NCBI GenBank assembly: GCA_041658405.1
Contig: JBBAAG010000097.1
Coordinates: forward strand, 1 to 9,744
Direction: 5' to 3'
Length of the DNA: 9,744 nt
From: Elusimicrobiota bacterium
Lineage (GTDB): Bacteria > Elusimicrobiota > UBA5214 > JBBAAG01
Each line of letters begins with the position of its first letter. The stretch's first letter is position 1. Below are positions 1 through 6,667 of the stretch, one piece after another. The notes beneath the pieces were generated by a model. It did not search any database. It saw nothing but the letters and a program-made list of their open reading frames with translations, and had not been told where the DNA came from. The position numbers and the translations under genes were made by a program.

Positions 1-1125
1 CTGCCGGTCATTAACAACATTTGGTGCGGATAATGACATAAACTCCGGCTGAGTTTCCTGTAAAGCCAACCCCAGTTTAAACCATCCAGTATCGATCCTG
101 GCATCAACACCCCATGCATAATCCTGAACCCTTATCATTTCAGCAGCAGTGCGGTCTATGGACTCAGATCCTTGTAGTTCAGCATTGATACTAAACACCT
201 CACCGAGTTTATACCCCACCATCCCGCCAATAACGTTATTCCCTAACCTAGGCACAGCTCCTTCTTCATCATTTGAACTAACGTATGTAACCCCGGCATT
301 AATATTATTCCACGGGAGGTTAACCCCGATCTTACCACCGGTAAATAAACGCAGGTTTTGCGTGTCAATATTCGCAACCACTGTGTTTAGATACAACATC
401 TTAGTTTCATCAGTTGCAACCTGTAACCCGCTCATAGCAGCCCCCTGGAGTGAAAGATTACTGAATGACGGTAAGATATCCCCGGCAAGTGCATACCAGT
501 TTTTGGTGTAGTAATTAAACATTAGGTACTGCACCTGTGAAGCTATACTCTGCGGGTGAAACGCTGATAAATTAAACATCACAGTACTCTCCATGATATG
601 CCCTACGGTATTCAAATTAGTATTCCCGTAATACTGATAGTCAGTCTCCGTAAACCTGCTCCGGTAGGACATCACAAGATTACCATCGAACTCAACGGGC
701 ATAATCTTTTTTGCAGCTTTTATCCTGGGTATAACATTAAGATCATAATACCCGCTTTCATATACAGTTTTATTCCGGTGTTTAACACTGATCCTATAAA
801 AATACTTACCCGTCCATTCAGGGTTAAGCGTATAGGGTACAATAATATCCAACGTTGTCCCCGTCAAAGACTCAATCTCATTCTTAATAATGCCAGCTTT
901 TGCGATAAACCTTTTTTTATTATTAAAAAATACTAATTCAACACTAAGCTTACCTTTTTCATAAATCACGGTTCCATTATTCAGGAGAACAACCTTAAAC
1001 TTTATAGGTTCACCCGCGCGGCATGGTTCCGGTGAGACTGACACATACGGAATAATAACAGACTCCGCAGAGTATGCGTTAACATACAGCATTAGCATGA
1101 TAGACAGCGCTAAACACAATCTCAC
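1..1125 (-). CDS. Probable outer-membrane beta-barrel protein, N-terminal 375 residues (3' end outside window)
   Basis: An uninterrupted minus-strand frame from a GTG at 1125 to the left edge gives 375 codons with no stop. The GTG overlaps the FecR-protein stop (GTGA). Starting here keeps the basic residue of a signal peptide (M-R-L-C-L, hydrophobic core, cleavage after A17 or A20); the next ATG, codon 10, would remove it. A beta-sandwich domain of Ig-like type covers about 22-135 (R-A-G-E-P-I-K-F near its start, G-K-Y-F-Y-R-I-S-V later). From about 145 the sequence alternates polar and hydrophobic residues in short strands with many Tyr, Gly and Asn, as in outer-membrane barrels. It carries a G-D-I-L-P-S-F-S block (215-222) and an N-D-E-E ... 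P-R-L-G-N-N-V-I-G-G stretch (285-301) reminiscent of large barrel proteins in FCB-like and candidate phyla. Existence of the gene is firm. The barrel assignment is inference from pattern; substrate or partner is unknown. Confidence 0.82.
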   Translation of the reverse strand, partial: MRLCLALSIMLMLYVNAYSAESVIIPYVSVSPEPCRAGEPIKFKVVLLNNGTVIYEKGKLSVELVFFNNKKRFIAKAGIIKNEIESLTGTTLDIIVPYTLNPEWTGKYFYRISVKHRNKTVYESGYYDLNVIPRIKAAKKIMPVEFDGNLVMSYRSRFTETDYQYYGNTNLNTVGHIMESTVMFNLSAFHPQSIASQVQYLMFNYYTKNWYALAGDILPSFSNLSLQGAAMSGLQVATDETKMLYLNTVVANIDTQNLRLFTGGKIGVNLPWNNINAGVTYVSSNDEEGAVPRLGNNVIGGMVGYKLGEVFSINAELQGSESIDRTAAEMIRVQDYAWGVDARIDTGWFKLGLALQETQPEFMSLSAPNVVNDRQ

Positions 1126-2147
1126 CTTGAGAACCTCAACTTAACCTCTTTTTCTGTACCATCCTGTTTCCGTATCTTCATTAACAACTCTTTTATAGGG
1201 GGATACCACGGTTTAATCACCGCACTATCACTACGCAAATCTTTACCCGCAACACTAACGCTATACTTCCCTTCTTCTATGGGCTTAACCAAAAACTGTG
1301 CCTGTCCTTTATACAAAGCAAGCGCCAAACTATCCTTCCATGTTAACCCGTCATCCGTTGAGAATTTACACTTATCCGGGATAACAGTGACAAATACTTT
1401 ATCAGTATAAGTTTTGTCAATACTCCCCGCGAGTGTCATCGCCTGGACTGACAACAATACCGATTCATTAACGTAAAGATCCGGCTTTACGTTTAACAAC
1501 ATAAGCTGGCTTTCAGCCTTATCATCGTCATACCACTTACGTTTTTGTTCAACCACAACCGGTTGCGGGACAGACGGCGGCTTACCCTTCACCACCTGGC
1601 TTTGCATATCACGGTTGAGTTCCTGTTTCCCATGTTCATTCTGTAGTTCAACCTTACCATAAAACACCAGTACTTCAGTTTTACCTTTGGGACTAACCAG
1701 TGTTTCAATCTCCGCACCGGTAAGAGTAACCTTCACCAGAGGAGTATGAATCTCAAACCCTGTTTGTTTCCTTGACAACTTCATCCACGCACGGCCTGAT
1801 GTTAAACTCACGGAATTACCTTCCGTTATATGCCCGAATTTAGTGAGATCAATACTCATCTCAGAACTCTCACCTAACTTAACATCTATACCGTTAATAA
1901 AAGAAAGCATAACCTTTGACTGCTTACCGGTTTTTATGGTATCACCCTGGTTGAGCAACGTTGATTCTGTAAGCGTACCCCACTTGTTTTTATCATACTC
2001 TCTGTACTCAACTTTCCCAAACGTTTTAATTACTATCGCTGCGAGTTTAGGCGTATTATCCCGTGCACAATACAATGGTGAACAAAACAGGGTAAACATT
2101 ATACCGGCAAGAATCACCCCAAATATTTTTGTGTATCTCATATCCAT
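1122..2147 (-). CDS. Exported FecR-domain protein with C-terminal Ig-like domain
   Basis: A 341-residue protein counted from the ATG at 2147. Residues 8-23 are a hydrophobic export segment after a short basic start (M-D-M-R-Y-T-K), with cleavage probably near the C-A of residues 27-28. The FecR-type beta-helical domain spans about 35-190. It shows the pattern G-D-T-I-K-T-G, then a strand of S-K-V-M-L-S-F, then L-T-S-G-R-A-W-M-K-L, F-E-I-H-T-P, and G-K-T-E-V-L-V-F-Y-G-K-V-E-L. Known members act as iron-dicitrate signal regulators or as envelope proteins. Here no N-terminal anti-sigma region precedes the membrane segment and no sigma-factor gene is adjacent, so signalling is doubtful. A linker rich in Pro, Val and Lys leads to an Ig-like domain (about 222-315) and a charged tail. 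The stop overlaps the start of the barrel gene (GTGA), suggesting linked roles in the envelope. Confidence 0.86.
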   Translation of the reverse strand: MDMRYTKIFGVILAGIMFTLFCSPLYCARDNTPKLAAIVIKTFGKVEYREYDKNKWGTLTESTLLNQGDTIKTGKQSKVMLSFINGIDVKLGESSEMSIDLTKFGHITEGNSVSLTSGRAWMKLSRKQTGFEIHTPLVKVTLTGAEIETLVSPKGKTEVLVFYGKVELQNEHGKQELNRDMQSQVVKGKPPSVPQPVVVEQKRKWYDDDKAESQLMLLNVKPDLYVNESVLLSVQAMTLAGSIDKTYTDKVFVTVIPDKCKFSTDDGLTWKDSLALALYKGQAQFLVKPIEEGKYSVSVAGKDLRSDSAVIKPWYPPIKELLMKIRKQDGTEKEVKLRFSR

Positions 2148-2150
2148 ATT

Positions 2151-2157
2151 TTCCTCA
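2151..2157 (-). promoter_or_regulatory. Shine-Dalgarno that decides the FecR-gene start
   Basis: The minus strand reads TGAGGAA: the TGA is the stop of the upstream Ig-like protein, and GAGG lies 5 nt before the ATG at 2147 (11 nt before a second in-frame ATG at 2141). The longer in-frame start at 2192 lies inside the upstream gene without such a site. This favours 2147, with 2141 as the alternative. Confidence 0.7.
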
Positions 2158-3741
2158 TTTAATAACCTTAAGGCCGGTATCAATAACCGCAACTTTACCG
2201 CGCTGAATATCCCTCGCTAAATCCTCAAACTCCAACCAGGAAACACCGTCTATATTTTCGAGTATGTACCCCGATAACTGTTCCATCACGGGTTGAGAAA
2301 CAATTGAACCAACAAAATTCCGCCAATACTTTTGCCCGGCAAGGTCTTGTGGGATAGGTTCTTTACTAGCGGGAACGAAGACACCGCTTTTTGTGGAACT
2401 ACTTGGAACAATAAAGATTTCTTTTAACTCAAATTCCGCGTCCTCCATCACCCCTGGTTTTGATAACTCAACCTCTTTTGAGAAACTCTTGGTATACCCC
2501 TGTTTTTGCGCGGTGATAACATAACTCCCTAAGGGTAAATCCTCAATGCGATACACCCCGCCGTTTGAAGTAACCGTTTTCCCTGCAGCATTACCGCTAC
2601 AGGAAATAAATACCCCGGCAATCCCTGTGGTTGTACCGGCAAGAGTTACCCTCCCGATTATCCCCGCACGGAAATAGTTTGGTGACAGATTCACGCGGCT
2701 AATATAGATATTATCTTCAGGATGATCATCCACGAGTTCATGTTTCAGGGTTAACACCAACGACCGGGTAACCTTTAACAATGAAGGGTCCATGGTAAAC
2801 ATAACATCCGCAGTTTTCCCGGGTAATACAGACTCCACAGTCTCATCCACATCAGGATCTATCCCGTTAACGAAACACTTAACCCTAATACTATGCTCAA
2901 CCTGATTCCCGTTATTAACCAACATAGCGTGTAATACAATTTTATTCTCTACTGACAACTTTTCCTCTAACCGAAACCCTGTGATCCCAACATTATGAGC
3001 AATAACATTTTTTACTTCACTTTTAATACTAAACGTATACACTGCGGGTGAGGTTGTGATAACCTTCCCGTCATTATCTAAGCCTTCTACTTTCCAATAA
3101 TACTTTTTCCCGGATAATAACCTCCTGAAATCCTCCACCTTTTTTTCGTTATACGTATACACAGTACCATTTAGCTCAACATTGATTAGCGGATGATAAA
3201 AACCAGCATTATCGTCGATAACAATCCTGTACTTACTCGCACCGTTACTTACCCACCTGAAACTCAACGGCTGATCGGCAATCTCGGTAGTATTATCAAC
3301 AGGATAAACAAGGGTAACAAACGGGGAGAAAACTTTAAACTTAACTTCCTTCTTCGTGATAAGCACAAAACTACTCGAATCCTTAGCTTCAACTTTTAGT
3401 GTGTAATACCCCTGTGACGAAAAAAACTGTTTTATCGGCACATTACGTAATGCCACCCCGCCGGTACCCGCAGTACCCGGGATAGCACCGGTGTTATACA
3501 ACACCCTTGTCCCTACCGGGTCGTATACAGCATAGGTTATGGTAACCATCCCGCTGGCACCCATAGTGTTATTAGTCTCAACACTAAACGTAACTTTCTC
3601 GGCGGTAGAAAAGTATGTGCGTACCAGTCCCGCAGAATCCTTAGTTTGTACATTACCAAGTTCAACTACAGCCGATACGTCCACAGCCATACCAGCGGTA
3701 AACAACAAAGTTAATGTAAGTAAAAAAATAATTTTCTTCAT
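2155..3741 (-). CDS. Secreted multi-domain Ig-like protein with CARDB-like and carboxypeptidase-regulatory-like domains
   Basis: A 528-residue exported protein of unknown function. Residues 1-24 are a Sec signal peptide (K-K, hydrophobic core, cleavage near A-M-A19 or V-S-A24). A first beta-sandwich spans about 28-140. A Fn3-like domain follows at about 143-240, with Y-P-V-D-N and Y-Y-W-K-V-E-G strands. A CARDB-like domain lies at about 250-350 (V-N-N-G-N, then V-L-P-G-K-T-A, then the P-E-D-N ending typical of that fold). A carboxypeptidase-regulatory-like domain covers about 360-440 (G-R-V, N-G-G-V-Y-R-I-E-D-L-P-L-G-S-Y). The last 75 residues or so match nothing I recognise and look partly helical. 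The ATG overlaps the stop of the preceding gene (ATGA), and the FecR-domain gene follows 7 nt after its stop, so it is probably co-translated with both. An adhesive or scaffold role on the cell surface is inferred only from domain types. Confidence 0.86.
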   Translation of the reverse strand: MKKIIFLLTLTLLFTAGMAVDVSAVVELGNVQTKDSAGLVRTYFSTAEKVTFSVETNNTMGASGMVTITYAVYDPVGTRVLYNTGAIPGTAGTGGVALRNVPIKQFFSSQGYYTLKVEAKDSSSFVLITKKEVKFKVFSPFVTLVYPVDNTTEIADQPLSFRWVSNGASKYRIVIDDNAGFYHPLINVELNGTVYTYNEKKVEDFRRLLSGKKYYWKVEGLDNDGKVITTSPAVYTFSIKSEVKNVIAHNVGITGFRLEEKLSVENKIVLHAMLVNNGNQVEHSIRVKCFVNGIDPDVDETVESVLPGKTADVMFTMDPSLLKVTRSLVLTLKHELVDDHPEDNIYISRVNLSPNYFRAGIIGRVTLAGTTTGIAGVFISCSGNAAGKTVTSNGGVYRIEDLPLGSYVITAQKQGYTKSFSKEVELSKPGVMEDAEFELKEIFIVPSSSTKSGVFVPASKEPIPQDLAGQKYWRNFVGSIVSQPVMEQLSGYILENIDGVSWLEFEDLARDIQRGKVAVIDTGLKVIK

Positions 3742-6614
3742 CTAATCACCGCAACTTTTTCTTTGGTTTTTGATTCCTGCCCGCTTTTTTTGTCAATAAG
3801 TTTTAGTTGATAAATATACACACCCGAAGCTACTTTACTACCGTAAGTATTTTTTTGATCCCATGAATAAGTATACACCCCGGGGTTTGAGGAGTCATTT
3901 ATAAAATCACTAACTGAAATCATACGTTCAAGCTCGCCAGTGATAGCATATATTTTTGCGTCACCACTGAAATCCGTAGACCCGGTTTTGAACCTCAATA
4001 CTAAAACCCCGTCTTTTGCGGGATTGGGATACGCATAAACTTCATTTGCGGGAAGAAGGCCATACACAAACTCAACGACTTCAACCCGGCCTTCAGTTAA
4101 TCTCACCTTCTGCGGTTGAGAGTGTAACACGCCATTAAAACTTTTTATGTAATACGTCCCCGGGAGAAGGTTATTGATACTAAACTTCCCGCTGGAATCT
4201 GTTTTTATACACGCAATAACCTTATTCTTTTGAATAAGTTCAACATACGATGAAGAGAGGGAAGCCTGAGCATAACCTATACTACCCTTAATAGTGGCTA
4301 ATGAATACTTAATCTCAACCATAAAATCAGTATCAGCACTACCCGCTGAAACCCCGTCTTTATACGCTTCCGCAGTAACATCATCCGCGGTCCAGGTACA
4401 GATAATACGATACACAGTTTTTGGCAGTTGCGAAAATACATACATCCCGTCAGTTGACGTAAAAACCTCGTACTTACTATTATCCTCACGGACTGCCTGG
4501 ATAACAATCCCGGTTAACGGACTACCATCAGCCTGCACTATTTTACCCGCAATCTGTGCTGACCCCACCATCCGTGTTTTAAGCGTAATCCCGGCAGCAC
4601 AGGTAGTACTCACCCCGTCACCGTTATACCCAGAAACTTTGTAGTGATACGTAGTATTTTTGAGTACACCGGTATCAATAAACCTATTCTCTGCTAACTT
4701 ATCCGCAAACCCGACTACTGTATCGTAAGTAATACCATCCACCGATTTTTCTATACCATAAAAACTATTCCCCCCAACCCCCGGGGTCCAGGTTAGACTC
4801 ACGTATGCAGGTTCTACTTCTAATGCCGTTAATAAACTTGGCGCACGGGTTAACGTATAACACCTAACTAATGTCCCGCTTGATTCAAAATCATTAAACG
4901 CAGCAATCCGGCGGGTATACACGGTATTGGGTACAAGATTTGTATCTGTGTATGAAGTAGAGTTTTGTTTCAACGTTTTGATGACAACATTATCTTCTGT
5001 GAGCACCCGGTACCCGTTTTCATTAACTACAGTATCATCCCATCCCCAGGTAATACCGTATACACTGTTTGCCACAACCGCACTCCCCGCGCAGTTACGC
5101 GGTGAAATTAATAACGGTATATTCCCAAACTCTTTTTCATATGATAAAAACACGCGGGTATTACCCTTGTCATCAGCACCCTGGCCCAGTAATGAGATAT
5201 CGAGGTCACCGTCATGATCGAAATCCATAAACTGCGCTGAACAGAAATACACACCCGGCATACCGGTTATTACTTCAGTAAACACACCGTTTTCATTTTT
5301 GTATAACTTCGTTACAATCCCTCCGCCTGAGGGTGACCACCCGGCAACTAGGATATCATTATCCCCATCCCCGTCATAATCACCGGTACTAAGAGAACTA
5401 TTGGTGAACCCGGGAATACTAATTACTGTATCAACAAAACCATTCCCGGTATTACGGTACAGTTTTGTTTGAGCATTATTAGTACTATCCCCCCCGGTCA
5501 TCAGGATGTCAAGCTTACCGTCGATATCATAATCCACCCAGCACACCTTACCGTTCGAGATTCCCCGTAAAGTAACCCCTTGTTCCGTAAACGTACTCGC
5601 TTCGTTTTTATAGAGTTTCATAATACTGAACCCAGGTTCAGACTCCCCGGAAATCACGAGGTCAGGATCACCATCGTCATCATAATCCCCAAACGCTGTG
5701 GTACAATTCCGTACTCCAGTAATCTGAGAATTAACCTCAACAAAACCTGTGATATCATTACGATATATTTTTGTTACATTCCCGGCAACTGACTCCCCTG
5801 CAAGCAGGAGGTCAGGATCCCCGTCGTTATCAATATCCGCAAAGGATAAAGCACAATTTTTTACTGCAGTAAATACCGTACTTTGTTCAGTAAATACATT
5901 AGTTTCTAACTGGAGGTACAGCTTAACAACACTTTGAGTACCGGTATTCCCTGCAAGTACAAGATCCATTTTACCGTCAGTGTTACAGTCAGCCCAGGCA
6001 AGCGCACAGTTCTTTACACCGTCCAGCGGCGCTTCAATATCAATAAACTCGCTATTATCATTACGAAATATTTTTGCAATAACTTTGTTTCCATCCTCAC
6101 CCGCGATTGCGAGATCAAGTTCTTTATCCCCGTCATAATCACACCACGCAACAGTACCGTTCTTCACTTGCGGTATAAGAGTTATTAACTCTTTATAGGA
6201 ACCGGCAATACATACCGCTGTTGCGGACCATACAGACCAATTATCATCTTCATCCCTTGCCTTTACCCAGAAATAGTATGTCGCTCTTGGCTGCAAGCCT
6301 GTTAGTGATACAGAACACTTTATCCCGCTTACCCAATCAGTTGAAATTGTCAGATTATATGCACACTCATCGGGAATATTAACGCTTACAGTAGTGTACA
6401 CCACTTTCCACATGCCGGTAGTAACATTGTTCTCAGAACCATCATCCCCCGGTGAAGCCCAGGTTAATACTACCTGCATTTTTGCAGAAGCAATTACGCC
6501 GGCAACCTGCCCTGGAGGGATAACATCTGTACCATCATCTATATCAGTGATAGAGTAAACCGGTGAGACAAAGAATATTATTAAAACAAAAAACGCCGCT
6601 AATACATTAGCCAT
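3738..6614 (-). CDS. Secreted modular protein: Fn3, seven-repeat FG-GAP/VCBS propeller, Fn3 pair, carboxypeptidase-like Ig, FlgD-like tail
   Basis: A 958-residue exported protein with no visible catalytic site. Residues 1-21 form a hydrophobic signal segment. Next come a Fn3-like domain (about 35-137, with the familiar W-x-S-P-G-D-D-G strand), seven FG-GAP/VCBS repeats (about 150-495) with D-x-D-x-D-G calcium-type loops, two Fn3-like domains (about 515-590 and 594-682), two carboxypeptidase-regulatory-like beta-sandwiches (about 684-770 and 772-850), and a C-terminal FlgD-like / T9SS type-A-like domain (857-957) that starts Y-P-N-P-A-K, contains V-A-S-G-V-Y-I-Y, and ends A-V-I-R. Such modules usually serve adhesion or surface display. 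The ATG at 6614 is preferred because the only earlier in-frame candidate is a CTG at 6632 with no ribosome-binding site. The gene overlaps the next by ATGA. The domain calls are pattern-based; ligand and function are unknown. Confidence 0.87.
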   Translation of the reverse strand: MANVLAAFFVLIIFFVSPVYSITDIDDGTDVIPPGQVAGVIASAKMQVVLTWASPGDDGSENNVTTGMWKVVYTTVSVNIPDECAYNLTISTDWVSGIKCSVSLTGLQPRATYYFWVKARDEDDNWSVWSATAVCIAGSYKELITLIPQVKNGTVAWCDYDGDKELDLAIAGEDGNKVIAKIFRNDNSEFIDIEAPLDGVKNCALAWADCNTDGKMDLVLAGNTGTQSVVKLYLQLETNVFTEQSTVFTAVKNCALSFADIDNDGDPDLLLAGESVAGNVTKIYRNDITGFVEVNSQITGVRNCTTAFGDYDDDGDPDLVISGESEPGFSIMKLYKNEASTFTEQGVTLRGISNGKVCWVDYDIDGKLDILMTGGDSTNNAQTKLYRNTGNGFVDTVISIPGFTNSSLSTGDYDGDGDNDILVAGWSPSGGGIVTKLYKNENGVFTEVITGMPGVYFCSAQFMDFDHDGDLDISLLGQGADDKGNTRVFLSYEKEFGNIPLLISPRNCAGSAVVANSVYGITWGWDDTVVNENGYRVLTEDNVVIKTLKQNSTSYTDTNLVPNTVYTRRIAAFNDFESSGTLVRCYTLTRAPSLLTALEVEPAYVSLTWTPGVGGNSFYGIEKSVDGITYDTVVGFADKLAENRFIDTGVLKNTTYHYKVSGYNGDGVSTTCAAGITLKTRMVGSAQIAGKIVQADGSPLTGIVIQAVREDNSKYEVFTSTDGMYVFSQLPKTVYRIICTWTADDVTAEAYKDGVSAGSADTDFMVEIKYSLATIKGSIGYAQASLSSSYVELIQKNKVIACIKTDSSGKFSINNLLPGTYYIKSFNGVLHSQPQKVRLTEGRVEVVEFVYGLLPANEVYAYPNPAKDGVLVLRFKTGSTDFSGDAKIYAITGELERMISVSDFINDSSNPGVYTYSWDQKNTYGSKVASGVYIYQLKLIDKKSGQESKTKEKVAVIR
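5130..6167 (-). repeat. Seven tandem FG-GAP/VCBS coding repeats (probable seven-bladed propeller)
   Basis: The first Asp of each metal-loop motif falls at residues 159, 209, 260, 310, 361, 412 and 464 of the encoded protein, a period of 50-52 residues (150-156 bp). Repeats 3, 4, 6 and 7 have the full D-x-D-x-D-G loop; repeat 1 is D-Y-D-G-D-K-E, repeat 2 begins D-C-N-T-D-G, and repeat 5 is D-Y-D-I-D-G. Most repeats also share K-L/I-Y-R/K-N about 25 residues later. Seven regular units match the known seven-bladed FG-GAP propeller fold. The DNA copies have diverged, so this is an old duplication at protein level. Confidence 0.88.
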
Positions 6615-6667
6615 ACATACACTTTCCCGCAGTGCATTTTCAAATAATATTAACTACTAACGACAAC
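6615..6667 (-). other. Longest intergenic gap (53 nt)
   Basis: AT-rich spacer between the solute-binding protein and the VCBS protein. I see no hairpin with a U-run that would act as a terminator, and no convincing promoter. A GGGAAAG close to the downstream ATG is at best a weak ribosome-binding site. Read-through from the upstream gene is the simplest reading. Confidence 0.5.

Noticed and set aside
149..511. A 120-codon plus-strand open frame, the longest of several opposite genes
   Set aside because: It lies antisense to the barrel gene, has no recognisable domain or ribosome-binding site, and its composition is that of a reverse reading of coding DNA. The other plus-strand frames are rejected for the same reason.
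912..918. A seven-A run in the barrel gene as a frameshift site
   Set aside because: The codon register is AAA AAA AGG, not the X_XXY_YYZ register, so standard tandem slippage does not apply, and the frame stays open past it.
2148..2192. An earlier in-frame ATG (2192) extending the FecR protein by 15 residues
   Set aside because: It would overlap the upstream gene by 38 nt, lacks a ribosome-binding site, and puts non-signal-like residues before the export segment. GAGG before 2147 is a better match.
4298..4507. A 69-codon minus-strand open frame inside the VCBS gene
   Set aside because: It is in a different frame of a well-supported gene, with Arg-rich, low-quality composition and no homology I can see.
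6614..6643. Promoter-like TTGAAA - 18 nt - TATGTA upstream of the VCBS gene
   Set aside because: The -10 match is only about three of six bases and overlaps the start codon, so a transcript could not carry a normal leader.
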